Source: Octadecabacter sp.
Lineage (GTDB): Bacteria > Pseudomonadota > Alphaproteobacteria > Rhodobacterales > Rhodobacteraceae
Assembly: GCA_028825445.1 (NCBI GenBank)
Contig: JAPKAD010000003.1
Coordinates: 1-64,000 of the forward strand
DNA length: 64,000 nt
Direction of reading: 5' to 3'
Shown: piece after piece, positions 30,171 through 40,599 of the stretch
How the letters are laid out: each line of letters starts with the position of its first letter
How positions within the stretch are numbered: the first letter of the stretch is position 1
Position numbers and translations under genes: made by a program
Notes under the pieces: generated by a model
The model's database searches: none
What the model saw: the letters and a program-made list of their open reading frames with translations, nothing else
What the model was told of the DNA's origin: nothing

Positions 30171-31354
30171 TGTTTGCGCACCTCAATCCACAGCCGAAAG
30201 ATAAAATTCTCGCCCTTGTAGCTGCTTACAAAGAGGACCCACGCAACAACAAGGTTGATCTTGGCGTTGGCGTTTATAAAGATGCAAGTGGCAACACGCC
30301 CGTTATGAGGGCAGTCAAAGCAGCAGAACGGCGGCTGGTAGATGAACAAACATCCAAGGCCTATGTTGGGCTAGCTGGCGACCCCGCGTTTTCAGATGCC
30401 ATGATTGATCTGGTGCTAGATGGCAAAGTGGCACGCGAACGCGTTGCCGCAGTCGCAACACCTGGCGGGACAGGCGCAATCCGTCAGGGTCTTGAGCTGA
30501 TCAAGCTGGCGGCACCTAATGCAACGGTTTGGATTTCTAACCCAACATGGCCAAACCATCCATCGATTATTAAATACCTTGGTATGCCGATGGCCGAATA
30601 TCGCTATTTTGACGAAGCAACACGCGGCGTCGACTTTGACGGTATGCTAACTGATCTTAGGCAGGTCAAATCTGGTGATGTCGTGCTATTGCATGGCTGC
30701 TGCCACAACCCGACAGGTGCAAACCTGACAGCGCAGCAATTACAGCAAGCTATTGAAGTTATAAAGAAAATTGGCGCGATGCCGTTTGTGGACATCGCCT
30801 ATCAGGGCTTTGGCGACGGCTTAGATGCAGACGGAGCCGCAACCCGCACAATCGCTGCCAGTTTTGACAATGTGTTAATTGCGGCATCCTGTTCAAAAAA
30901 TTTCGGAATCTACCGCGAACGCACGGGCATCTTGATGGCAATTGCTCGCAATGAAGACGAACGTAACTTGGCGCAGCAAAATATGTCCTACCTGAACCGT
31001 CAAAATTTTAGCTTCCCACCCGATCATGGCGCCCGTGTAGTTACGATGATCCTGACCGATCCCGAACTTCGTGCTGATTGGGAAGCCGAGCTGGAAATCA
31101 CCCGTCGTGGGATGCTAGATCTGCGCCACCAGTTGTCCAGCGAATTGCGTCGGCTGTCCAACTCTGACCGTTTTGATTTTCTAGCAACTCACCGTGGTAT
31201 GTTTTCTCGCCTTGGAACGACTCCGGAAAAGGTTGAAAAACTGCGCGCCGATCACGGAATTTATATGGTGGGCGACAGCCGAATGAACATTGCAGGTCTG
31301 AATGCAAACTCTGTTCCAATACTGGCCAAAGCAATTATTGACGCAGGAATTTAA
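30170..31354 (+). CDS. Aromatic/aspartate amino acid aminotransferase (class I, TyrB/AspC-like)
   Basis: MFAHLNPQPKDKILALVAAYKEDPRNNKVDLGVGVYKDASGNTPVMRAVKAAERRL; LLHGCCHNPTGANLTAQQ; AASCSKNFGIYRERTG. Confidence 0.93.
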   Translation: MFAHLNPQPKDKILALVAAYKEDPRNNKVDLGVGVYKDASGNTPVMRAVKAAERRLVDEQTSKAYVGLAGDPAFSDAMIDLVLDGKVARERVAAVATPGGTGAIRQGLELIKLAAPNATVWISNPTWPNHPSIIKYLGMPMAEYRYFDEATRGVDFDGMLTDLRQVKSGDVVLLHGCCHNPTGANLTAQQLQQAIEVIKKIGAMPFVDIAYQGFGDGLDADGAATRTIAASFDNVLIAASCSKNFGIYRERTGILMAIARNEDERNLAQQNMSYLNRQNFSFPPDHGARVVTMILTDPELRADWEAELEITRRGMLDLRHQLSSELRRLSNSDRFDFLATHRGMFSRLGTTPEKVEKLRADHGIYMVGDSRMNIAGLNANSVPILAKAIIDAGI

Positions 31355-31432
31355 TCCCTCATCTTTTAAGTTAACGGTGGCGTGTTCAGGAGACTGGGCG
31401 CGCCATTTTCTTATCCTTAAAGGATTGATCAC

Positions 31433-31950
31433 ATGCCAAATACTGCCCTTATAACTGGTGCATCCGGTGGCATTGGTGCTGAATTCGCCCGTTATCATTC
31501 ATCAAAAAAAGGTGATCTAATAATAGTAGCGCGCCGTTTGGATGAACTAAACATGCTAAAAAGAGAACTCGAATTAGCGCATGGCGTCACAGTTCATGTT
31601 ATTGCGCAAGATCTTGGCGAAACAGACGGGGCCGACGCACTGATCACCACCGTTGATGCACTTGATGTGCCAGTCAATATACTGATAAAAAACGCTGGCT
31701 TTGGCGGGCACGGCAGACATATCGATCGTAAACTGGCAGATGAACACGCGATGATTGATCTCAACATCAAAGCCTTGGTAACGCTGCCAAATGTGTATAG
31801 CAGCACAGGGCAGTAGACATATTTTACAAGTTGGATCGACGGCAGGCTTTATGCTCGGACCTTTGCAGGCAGTATATTTTGCCACTAAAGCCTTTGTAAA
31901 TTCATTTAGTCAGGCGCTGGACCAAGAGTCGCGCTGTGATGGCGGGGAAA
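31433..31950 (+). pseudogene. Short-chain dehydrogenase/reductase (SDR) pseudogene
   Basis: Intact Rossmann N half (TALITGASGGIGAEFARYHSSKKGDLIIVARR...NAGFGG), then stop at 31816; another frame continues with HILQVGSTAGFMLGPLQAVYFATKAFVNSFSQALDQES (the YxxxK region). Confidence 0.88.
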
Positions 31951-32077
31951 TTAGTGACTGTGAATGAACAACAGCTAAATATTTTAGTCCAATGGATTAT
32001 CCCACTCCTGCCGCGCCGCACTGTGTTGAAAATGATCCAGAAAATACAGTCTAAATAACATCAACCTTTAGAGACGC

Positions 32078-32110
32078 AAAAAGGCCCTGCATTGATAAAC
32101 AGGGCCTTTT
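32078..32110 (-). terminator. Rho-independent terminator downstream of amtB
   Basis: AAAAAGGCCCTG-CATTGATAAA-CAGGGCCTTTT perfect stem with A/T tracts on both sides; 21 nt past the amtB stop on the minus strand. Confidence 0.85.
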
Positions 32111-32130
32111 CGTCTGACAGTCAAGGTGAA

Positions 32131-33474
32131 TTAACCTTTTGAAAATTCCGGATAGGCTTCCATACCAAGCTCGGCCATATCAAGACCCATCATCTCTTCT
32201 TCTTCGCTCACGCGAATCCCCATTGTTGCCTTCAGGGTTAGCCAGACAATTGAGCTGACAACAAAGACAAAAGCACCGACTATAATGATTGAGATCACTT
32301 GCCCACTGAGGGTCGCATCGCCATTAGTCAGCAAGACCGCAAGCGTGCCCCAAATACCTGCAAACAGGTGGACAGGAATGGCACCAACAACGTCGTCGAT
32401 CTTCATTTTATCGAGGAAAGGGACACCAAAGACAACTATCACCCCACCAATTGCGCCAATAATGCCAGCCATTCCAATTGAAGGTGTCAACGGTTCAGCT
32501 GTGATAGACACAAGACCAGCAAGTGCGCCGTTCAGGACCATCGTCAGGTCAACCTTCTTATAAAGAACCTGAGTCAGGATCATTGCGGCCAAGGCACCGC
32601 ATGCTGCAGCCATATTGGTGTTGGCAAAAATACGGCTAATGTCAGCAATGTTGCCAGCTGTATCCATGTACAGCTGAGAACCACCGTTAAAGCCGAACCA
32701 ACCAAGCCAAAGGATAAACGTACCAAGTGTTGCAAGCGGTAAATTAGAGCCCATAAATGGGATAACTCGACCGTCTTTATATTTGCCCAAACGAGGGCCA
32801 AGGATAATCGCTCCAGCCAAAGCAGCCCAACCACCTACCGAATGCACGACAGTGGAGCCCGCAAAGTCAAGAAAACCGTACTGGCTGTCGAGAAAACCAC
32901 CGCCCCATTTCCAGGATGCCTGGATTGGGTATATGAGACCAGTTAAGATGGCGGTGAATATCAGGAATGGCCACAGTTTAATACGCTCAGCTACGGCACC
33001 GGACACAATGGACGCGGTTGCAGCACAAAACATCAACTGAAAGAAAAAGTCAGACCCGACAGTCGCATAACTCAGATCAGCTTCGACACCCGCAAGGCCT
33101 ACAGGTTCCATAACGGCGGGCGAGAATAGGATGCCCAAATACCCACCAGCGTCATCCGACCCCATGGTCCATGAGCCGAGCGGATACATCAGGTTGTAAC
33201 CAACTACGTAGTAAGCAATCGCTGCAAGCGAAAATAAACCCATGTTCTTGGTTAGTTGCATGGCCACATTTTTTTGGCGCACAAGACCTGCTTCGAGCAT
33301 TGTGAAACCAGCGGCCATCCAAAACACCAGAAAGCCACAAACCAGGAACATAAAACTGGTGAAAATAAAACCAATTTCAGACATTGGCGGTGTTACATTA
33401 GCCTCTTGTGCAAGGCCAAGCGTCGGAAGCGCGATCAACGCGGCGGCGACGGGTAGCATTTTATTGAAAGTCAT
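32131..33474 (-). CDS. amtB: Ammonium transporter
   Basis: Amt family: FTSFMFLVCGFLVFWMAAGFTMLEAGLVRQKN, DFAGSTVVHSVGGWAALAGAIILGPR, paired with P-II gene. Confidence 0.95.
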   Translation of the reverse strand: MTFNKMLPVAAALIALPTLGLAQEANVTPPMSEIGFIFTSFMFLVCGFLVFWMAAGFTMLEAGLVRQKNVAMQLTKNMGLFSLAAIAYYVVGYNLMYPLGSWTMGSDDAGGYLGILFSPAVMEPVGLAGVEADLSYATVGSDFFFQLMFCAATASIVSGAVAERIKLWPFLIFTAILTGLIYPIQASWKWGGGFLDSQYGFLDFAGSTVVHSVGGWAALAGAIILGPRLGKYKDGRVIPFMGSNLPLATLGTFILWLGWFGFNGGSQLYMDTAGNIADISRIFANTNMAAACGALAAMILTQVLYKKVDLTMVLNGALAGLVSITAEPLTPSIGMAGIIGAIGGVIVVFGVPFLDKMKIDDVVGAIPVHLFAGIWGTLAVLLTNGDATLSGQVISIIIVGAFVFVVSSIVWLTLKATMGIRVSEEEEMMGLDMAELGMEAYPEFSKG

Positions 33475-33496
33475 CTGTCTTTTCCCCTTTCACGAT

Positions 33497-33835
33497 CTAG
33501 ATCGCGTCTTCGTTGGTTTCACCGGTGCGCACGCGCACCGCACTTTGAACATCCAGAACGAAAATCTTGCCGTCCCCAATTTTGTCAGTCTTTGCAGTGG
33601 TGGTGATGGTCTGCACGACCTCATCCGCCATCTCCGAGCTCACAACTATTTCGAGTTTGACTTTTGGCACAAAATTTACAGCATATTCAGCACCACGATA
33701 AATTTCGGTATGACCCGATTGTGCGCCAAAGCCTTTAATTTCTGTCACCATCATTCCGCGCACGCCAATGGCAGTCAGTGCCTCACGGACCTCCTCGAGC
33801 TTGAACGGTTTGATTGTTGCGATAATGAGTTTCAC
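33497..33835 (-). CDS. glnK: P-II family nitrogen regulator (GlnK/GlnB)
   Basis: MKLIIATIKPFKLEEVREALTAIGVRGMMVTEIKGFGAQSGHTEIYRGAEYAVNFVPKVKLEIVV. Confidence 0.95.
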   Translation of the reverse strand: MKLIIATIKPFKLEEVREALTAIGVRGMMVTEIKGFGAQSGHTEIYRGAEYAVNFVPKVKLEIVVSSEMADEVVQTITTTAKTDKIGDGKIFVLDVQSAVRVRTGETNEDAI

Positions 33836-34103
33836 GCGTGTCCCTTCCAGTTTTCGTCATTAGGATGGCTATCTAAGTGGTCATAGAAAGTCTGGTCAGG
33901 TGGCACACCTCAAGACAAGCACGACCGAGTTTCGTGTGCGCATGCAGCATTTTGCCTAAAAATTGCACAATTTCATCACTAAGCCTAAAAATATAGCAGG
34001 CAAAAAATGCCTCTTGGAAAGACTACGTTCTCTACTTTTGGAATCAGGGGCGATAACATAGAAATAATAGACGCCAAATGGCGCAGAGAGCGAGTGGACA
34101 GAC

Positions 34104-36242
34104 ATGACGGGTAAACGAAGATCAAAGCAGCCGTTGGTAGCTGGAAAGCGCCGCAGTCAGCCGCGTAAACCTTCGACACCTGCACGTCGCCGAAAGACCG
34201 CCCCAAAACGGCGCGGCTTGCTCGGAATCTTGCTTTTGCCATTTAAGTGGGTGCTAATCTTGTTTTGGCGTATCGCATGGCGCAGCACGGCCTTAGTGAC
34301 ACTTCTAGTCGGCATTGGCGTGTTCTATTATGCGTCTACCCTGCCCCCAATTGATGAAATGGTTGATGGACGCACGCGAGGATCAGTGACTTTGCTGGAC
34401 GCAAGAGGTGAAACATTTGCATGGCGCGGCGATCAGTATGGCGGCATGATATCGTCAGACGCTGTAAGCGCAAATTTACGTAACGCTGTAATCGCAACTG
34501 AGGACAAACGTTTCTACTGGCATTTTGGCGTAGATTTTTATGCTACTGGCGCCGCAATGGTGCGAAATTTCCGTAATAGCGGCAATCCGTTGTCGGGTGC
34601 GGGTGGATCGTCTATCACGCAACAAACAGCAAAACTGCTTTGTTTTGGTCGCCCATTTGACCCCAAAACTTGGGAAAACGAAACAAAGTATGAAGCCGAT
34701 TGCCGCCGCACAACACTTTGGCGCAAAGTGCAGGAAGCAGTCTATGCCTTTGCAATGGAGGCGCATTACACTAAATCAGAAATCCTAACGATCTACCTAA
34801 ACCGCGCTTATCTTGGTGCTGGCAGCCGTGGGTTTGAAGCTGCTTCTCAACGCTATTTTGGAATTTCAGCCGTCAACGTAAATCCCGCACAAGCGGCGAT
34901 GCTTGCTGGACTGCTCAAGGCACCATCGAGTTTTGCTCCAACACGCAATTTACAAATTTCGCAAGATCGCGGCGCCACAGTGGTCCGCTTGATGGAAGAA
35001 CAGGGTTATCTAACAATATCACAGGCGGCAGACGCCCAAGCTAATCCAGCGACCCTGTCTAAAGCCGCACGGGCGCGGGCTGGCGGCTATTTTGCAGATT
35101 GGGTAATGGACACTGCGCCCAGCTATTTCACCAGTGACACGACAGAAGACGTTATAATCAATACGACGCTGGATCCGCGTATTCAGCGGGCCGCAGAAGA
35201 AGCGCTGGTTTGGACTTTTGAAAACAAAGTCCGAGACGGGTCAGAAGCGCAGGCCGCCATTGTCGTAATGTCGGCAGATGGTGCTGTGCGAGCGATGGTT
35301 GGTGGACGCGACTTGACTGTGTCGGGCGCGTTCAACCGCGCAACACAGGCATTACGCCAGACCGGTTCCGCGTTCAAACCATTTATCTATGCTGCCGCGC
35401 TGGACTTGGGGTGGTCGCCATTTGAAACTGTAGTGGATGAAAGGCGTTGCTGGACCAGTCCTGGATCAGGTGAATGGTGCCCATCAAACTACTCCAACGA
35501 TTTTAAGGGCGAAGTCACTCTTGTCGAAGCGTTGCAACAATCTCTGAACATTCCTGCCGTGATCCTGTCCGAGACAGTCGGTCGCGACATCGTACGCACC
35601 GTGGCCGAAGATTTTGGTATTGTCAGCAATCTTGCGAGCGGTCCCGCACTTGCACTTGGCGCATCTGAAAGCACATTGGTTGAGATGACTGGCGCTTATG
35701 CCGGCATTTTGAACGGTGGCTCTGCTGTGAAACCCTATGGGTTGGTTGAGCTGCGCCTTGCCGGTGAAAGCGAACCACTGCTAACCGCCACAGGTGGTAT
35801 CGGTGAACGCGTAATCCAAGAAAGCTCGGCGCGTGAACTAACATGGATGATGTATCAGGTAGTTGAGGGCGGATCAGGCCGCCGCGCCGCCGTCGAGGGT
35901 TGGGAAATTGCAGGTAAAACTGGCACAACTCAGGGCGCGCGCGATGCGTGGTTCATTGGTTTTAATGGTGATTACGTCGCAGGTGTCTGGATGGGCTATG
36001 ATAACAACACACCACTGACAGGCGTGACGGGGTCTGGCCTTCCGGCGGAAATCTGGTTTGAGACTATGACACGGGTTTTGTCTGGACTAACACCTAAGCC
36101 ATTGCCCATGCAGGCGCATAGAGATCCTGTTGAACCGCAATCCCAAACAGATCAAGGCCCCCATGGCTTGGGTTTCACGCCTGACCAAGCAGACTCGATC
36201 ATCAACAATCTGCTGCGTCGGTTGCAAGGCAATGACGGCTAG
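34104..36242 (+). CDS. Penicillin-binding protein 1A family (transglycosylase/transpeptidase)
   Basis: TG51 motifs ATEDKRFYWHFGVDFYATGAAMVRN, GGSSITQQTAKLL; TP domain RQTGSAFKPFIYAAALD, AGKTGTTQGARDAWFIGF. Confidence 0.94.
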   Translation: MTGKRRSKQPLVAGKRRSQPRKPSTPARRRKTAPKRRGLLGILLLPFKWVLILFWRIAWRSTALVTLLVGIGVFYYASTLPPIDEMVDGRTRGSVTLLDARGETFAWRGDQYGGMISSDAVSANLRNAVIATEDKRFYWHFGVDFYATGAAMVRNFRNSGNPLSGAGGSSITQQTAKLLCFGRPFDPKTWENETKYEADCRRTTLWRKVQEAVYAFAMEAHYTKSEILTIYLNRAYLGAGSRGFEAASQRYFGISAVNVNPAQAAMLAGLLKAPSSFAPTRNLQISQDRGATVVRLMEEQGYLTISQAADAQANPATLSKAARARAGGYFADWVMDTAPSYFTSDTTEDVIINTTLDPRIQRAAEEALVWTFENKVRDGSEAQAAIVVMSADGAVRAMVGGRDLTVSGAFNRATQALRQTGSAFKPFIYAAALDLGWSPFETVVDERRCWTSPGSGEWCPSNYSNDFKGEVTLVEALQQSLNIPAVILSETVGRDIVRTVAEDFGIVSNLASGPALALGASESTLVEMTGAYAGILNGGSAVKPYGLVELRLAGESEPLLTATGGIGERVIQESSARELTWMMYQVVEGGSGRRAAVEGWEIAGKTGTTQGARDAWFIGFNGDYVAGVWMGYDNNTPLTGVTGSGLPAEIWFETMTRVLSGLTPKPLPMQAHRDPVEPQSQTDQGPHGLGFTPDQADSIINNLLRRLQGNDG

Positions 36243-36600
36243 GTCCTTATGGCAAAACGAGAAAGATTACTGAGCGATATCTGCGCAGTGCGGGTGGCGA
36301 AACACGTAACCATCCCAATCCATGACAATGCCACCGTCGACTTCGGTGTCATTCATCACCATAGCGCGCTCAGTCCAGATTTGGTCCTAGCCCGAACATG
36401 CCAACTTATACATTATTGTATTTATATTAATGATTTTGACAGGTCGCGTCAAAACATTCCATTTCGACGTAATGGAAAATGCCATTATTAATTCGTAATG
36501 AGACGCCGACAAGCAGGATTTGAATTTAATCAAAAGGTCCCATCGTACGGCTTCTCCGCCGAAATTGCTCGACGTAGAACTAGAGCGTGCGCAAAACGCA

Positions 36601-37197
36601 TCAAACGAGATCACTAATTAACGCGTCAAGATTACCACCACGCGCGTCAAGCATCGTGCCAATTTCAGCGCGTTCAGACAGGAGCATGTTAATGCCTTCA
36701 ATAATCAAATTAAAAAACACTGGGCGGCCTGGGCGGTCAGACACGTGAAAATCCACATGAAACGGTGACTGATTGCGCAGAATGGCAAGTGTATTTACCT
36801 CAATATAGCTATTCACAGCTTTTGACCCCTGAACTTGAATTTCACCACCTGCAAATTCATTAAAACGGCTACCATATTTTCTTGCCAGGTAGTTACCAAA
36901 AGCAGAACTAAAGGCACTTTTCTGCGCTTGGGAAGCAGACCGTCCATCGTTGCCCAGCGCATAGGCAGCGATGTAGGGCGTATCAGAATAACGTTCAAAG
37001 ACACCTTTAAAGCTGTTCACCATTGAGTTCATGTTCGCACCTGACTGAATGACGACGTTGATATCTCCTACGGCAGAGTTCACCAAAGCCTCAGCTTCGT
37101 TGCTGGTTAACGCAAAACTTGGCAGTGGCAACGCAGCCAGAACCCCTGCACCGCCAACGGCCATGAGATTACGGCGTGAACAAGTCAGATCAACCAT
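36601..37197 (-). CDS. mlaC: MlaC/Ttg2D family ABC transporter auxiliary protein (Tat-type signal)
   Basis: N-terminal CSRRNLMAVGGAGVLAALPLPSFA; FKGVFERYSDTPYIAAYALGND...YLARKYGSRF; adjacent to mlaA. Confidence 0.85.
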   Translation of the reverse strand: MVDLTCSRRNLMAVGGAGVLAALPLPSFALTSNEAEALVNSAVGDINVVIQSGANMNSMVNSFKGVFERYSDTPYIAAYALGNDGRSASQAQKSAFSSAFGNYLARKYGSRFNEFAGGEIQVQGSKAVNSYIEVNTLAILRNQSPFHVDFHVSDRPGRPVFFNLIIEGINMLLSERAEIGTMLDARGGNLDALISDLV

Positions 37198-37979
37198 TAT
37201 TCAAATCCCTCTAGACTAAATTCATTCGAAAACGGGTCGATTTCATCACTTACCGGTGGTTCTAAACCCAGCTCAAAGCGTCGATTCTGCAAGTAAGCCA
37301 TTCGGGCTACTGCATAACTATCTGCGCTATTATACAAGACGCCATCAATCGTATCCATAAATGCACCGCGCGAAATAGCTAAGTTAGCGACCCGCGCGTC
37401 CATTGCATAGTCCAGCTGCGCGGCGGTGCCCACGCTTTGTAATGGGTTAAACAACATATCAATTAAGGTTCCCACGGCGTCCCGTTCGGTAGATGGGCCA
37501 AACACTGGTAATACGAGGTAAGCTCCTTCAGCCACACCCCAAACTGCAAGAGTTTCACCAAAGTCTGTAGTTTCTTCAACCAGACCAATCGCACCTGCGG
37601 GATCAAACGTCCCGCCAATACCAACCGTTGTGTTGATCAAAAACCGCATTGTATTAACGCCCACCCCAACTACGTCGCCTTGCAGCAGCCCATTGGCAAC
37701 CATACTGGGAAGGCCGACGGTGTCTGCGAAACTTGCGACACGTCCAGTGACTTCCGTCGGAAAAGCACTGGCCAATTGGCCAGCAGGTCGTAAAATAGAA
37801 CGATCAATAGATATAAGGAGATCATAGTTGGTTCGATTGCTGGCTTCGTAGGGGTCGTTAAATTTAGCGTCCGGCGTTGGCGCAGTACAAGCCGACTGCA
37901 AAACTAAAGCTATTATAACGCAACTCTTGCGAAAATTAATTTTTACAGAAAGTGGCAAACACATACTCACAATTAACAT
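37197..37979 (-). CDS. mlaA: MlaA/VacJ family lipoprotein
   Basis: Lipobox-like LQSAC; FNDPYEASNRTNYDL...LLQGDVVGVGVNTMRFLINTTVGIGGTFDPA...WGVAEGAYLVLPVFGPSTERDAVG. Confidence 0.92.
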   Translation of the reverse strand: MLIVSMCLPLSVKINFRKSCVIIALVLQSACTAPTPDAKFNDPYEASNRTNYDLLISIDRSILRPAGQLASAFPTEVTGRVASFADTVGLPSMVANGLLQGDVVGVGVNTMRFLINTTVGIGGTFDPAGAIGLVEETTDFGETLAVWGVAEGAYLVLPVFGPSTERDAVGTLIDMLFNPLQSVGTAAQLDYAMDARVANLAISRGAFMDTIDGVLYNSADSYAVARMAYLQNRRFELGLEPPVSDEIDPFSNEFSLEGFE

Positions 37980-39367
37980 TGACAGTTTTTATTTAGGTCA
38001 CAAATTATATTTAACAGGTCTCCGCGGGGATAAATGCACAACTTAGTGACGCATATGCAACCAAGAATTTTTTAATAGTGGCGTAGTTTCAAAGCGAAAG
38101 GCGCAATAGTGTCAATAAGGAATTACACTTTAGGTGAATTGGTTTTTTTAATTAGTTGTCATGGTTCTCGGCACACTTTTAAAATCAAATAACAGTATCC
38201 ACCATAATCTAGCCTCCCAGCCAACAGCCATAGCCTTATGAGAGATCCTCAATAAGCTTTTTAGGGTCGTGGGCTGGCACAGACTTCAGTTGTGCCGACC
38301 AGACAACTTAAAGGCAAAATTATAAAACTCGACAAGATAACTTGCAGCCTTTGCTCGCAGTGTTGCTGAAAACAGTATCAAAATTACAATTGAACCTTTT
38401 AGTAATGAGTTAGCGCGCCACAAAGACGTCCCTTATGACAGCCAAGAGTTTCCATCGATCAATTGGCGCTTCATTTATATTGGTTGCAAGTTCAGCGCGC
38501 GTTCCGGCATAGCCAGACGCGATTGAGTGTTTAAGTGCTTTCATACTTACTGCCAGACGGCAAACCTCTCCCAGCCAGTGAGCTGGTTCCGCGTTAAATT
38601 GCGGTTCGAATCTCTTTAGACATAACTGTCTTATTGCCTGAAATACGTCTCAGGTATTGCAAGAGAATCATTTGTCGGGTATTCAATGAGTTGTGAAGAT
38701 CAATGAATGCCCTTTGGAGCCACCGGTTTCTTAGGGTTTTTTTGTGCCTTAGTCTGCTCCTTTTCCTCAGTTTCATTGTGCTCAAACTTGAGCGGCTAAA
38801 ACCTGTCTGCTAATTATACAATTTTAAGAAGTTACACTGAGCGAATAATTTATAATAATGGTGCTCCAGTTTGACCACTTTAAAATAAGCGCGCCAGAAA
38901 ACGGTATGGCGTATGGCCCAAAAGAATTTGGGTTTGGCGTTGTGATCTTGCCCACTGATTCACTGTTATTATCCGACCACAAGAAGACATGTTTGTTATT
39001 CTAGCACAGGTCTCGCTAACAGACATCGACTTACTAACAATCAGCAAAAGATTGTGTTGCATTTTTAAGCACTTAATCAGCGTACGACAATAGAACTTTA
39101 CGTCACGATCGCTTTAGCGCCCGCCCAAGCTTTAACTAATAATACAAACTGTGGGTCCTGCTAATATACAAAAATTACGGTTAGCGTCGACAAGCTTATA
39201 CGGCTGGCAAGCAACACAACCCTAATTTTAGGCGTGCCAGTTGTTGCATTTATTATTAAGGCGGACCAAACGCCGTTTAACTACCGGATACAGCACAGCT
39301 GTCAGATTACATTGCGCGCACGTTTAGGGACGGTTAGCGTCTCGTAAAATCCCTGAAAGGAACTCTA

Positions 39368-39826
39368 ATGTCCATTGAAGCCCACCTTGCTAAACTTGGC
39401 GTCATCCTACCCGATGCTCCCGCCCCCGCGGCCAATTATATGCCTTGGGTCAGAACGGGCAATCTGTTGTTCATATCTGGTCAGATTGCGGCGAACACGG
39501 ATGGCTTCATCACTGGTAAATTAGGCGAAAACATGACTGTCGAAGATGGTGCTCTTGCTGCCAAAGCCTGCGGTGTTAGCTTGCTTGCCCAACTCAAGGC
39601 TGGCTGCGATGGCGACCTTGACCGTCTTGTTCAGGTCGTAAAGTTAGTCGGGTTTGTAAATTCCACACCTGATTTTGGCGATCAGCCCAAAGTCATCAAC
39701 GGCTGTTCGGACTTCATGGTTGAAGCGCTTGGCGATAAGGGCCGCCACTCACGCAGTGCTGTGTCCGCAGCCTCTCTACCGTTTGGTGTCGCCGTTGAAA
39801 TCGAAGGCATATTCGAGATTTCATGA
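39368..39826 (+). CDS. RidA family protein
   Basis: MSIEAHLAKLGVILPDAPAPAANYMPWVRTGNLLFISGQIA; HSRSAVSAASLPFGVAVEIEGIFEI. Confidence 0.93.
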   Translation: MSIEAHLAKLGVILPDAPAPAANYMPWVRTGNLLFISGQIAANTDGFITGKLGENMTVEDGALAAKACGVSLLAQLKAGCDGDLDRLVQVVKLVGFVNSTPDFGDQPKVINGCSDFMVEALGDKGRHSRSAVSAASLPFGVAVEIEGIFEIS

Positions 39827-40569
39827 TCCTTCCCAAAAACTTCTTTGCGCAGGCCTTTGCCCACCGCGGCTTACACAATGCAAAAGCAGCCGAAAATTCA
39901 ATGGCAGCGTTTCACGCCGCCATTGACGCTGGCTATGGGATCGAACTGGACATACAGCCATCTTTGGACGGTATACCGATGGTATTTCACGACTACGACC
40001 TTGAACGTCTAACCAAAATTTCTGGTCCCATCGCCCAAAAATTAGCGTCTGACTTGGAAGGTATTAAGCTGTCCAATTGTGATGGAAGCATTCCAACACT
40101 TGCCACTGTTTTAAAATTGGTTGCAGGTCGCGTACCTCTATTGATTGAAATTAAGGACCAAGATGGTGCGCTTGGCTTCAATGTTGGGCCATTAGAAAAG
40201 GCAGTTTGCGCGGTACTGGAAGGTTATAAAGGCGACGTTGCGTTAATGTCGTTTAACCCCCATTCTGTCGCTGCATGCCAGACCTATGCACCTAAAATTC
40301 CGCGTGGCATCACCACATGCCCCTATCCTGCCAAAGACTGGCCAACTGTCCCCGAACCTGTGCGCGTCGCCCAAGCAGCGATTCCCGACTTTGACCGTGT
40401 TGGTGCCTGCTTTATCAGCCATCAACAAGATGATCTTACATCGCCTCACGTTACCGACCTTAAATTGCGCGGGGTACCTATCTTTTGTTGGACGATCCGC
40501 AGCACTGCTATGGAAAAACGCGCTCGAAAAATTGCTCATAACATCACATTTGAGGGCTACTGCGCTTGA
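39823..40569 (+). CDS. Glycerophosphodiester phosphodiesterase family protein
   Basis: FAHRGLHNAKAAENSMAAFHAAIDAGYGIELDIQPSLDGIPMVFHDYDLERLT; ATGA overlap with RidA gene. Confidence 0.93.
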   Translation: MILPKNFFAQAFAHRGLHNAKAAENSMAAFHAAIDAGYGIELDIQPSLDGIPMVFHDYDLERLTKISGPIAQKLASDLEGIKLSNCDGSIPTLATVLKLVAGRVPLLIEIKDQDGALGFNVGPLEKAVCAVLEGYKGDVALMSFNPHSVAACQTYAPKIPRGITTCPYPAKDWPTVPEPVRVAQAAIPDFDRVGACFISHQQDDLTSPHVTDLKLRGVPIFCWTIRSTAMEKRARKIAHNITFEGYCA

Positions 40570-40599
40570 CCCAGCGCTCTTAGACGCCACTTGTAGTTT

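Noticed and set aside
38595-38625. tRNA-like GCGGTTCGAATCTC (T-loop lookalike)
   Set aside because: Flanking bases do not form a 5-bp T stem and no matching acceptor/anticodon/D arms were found
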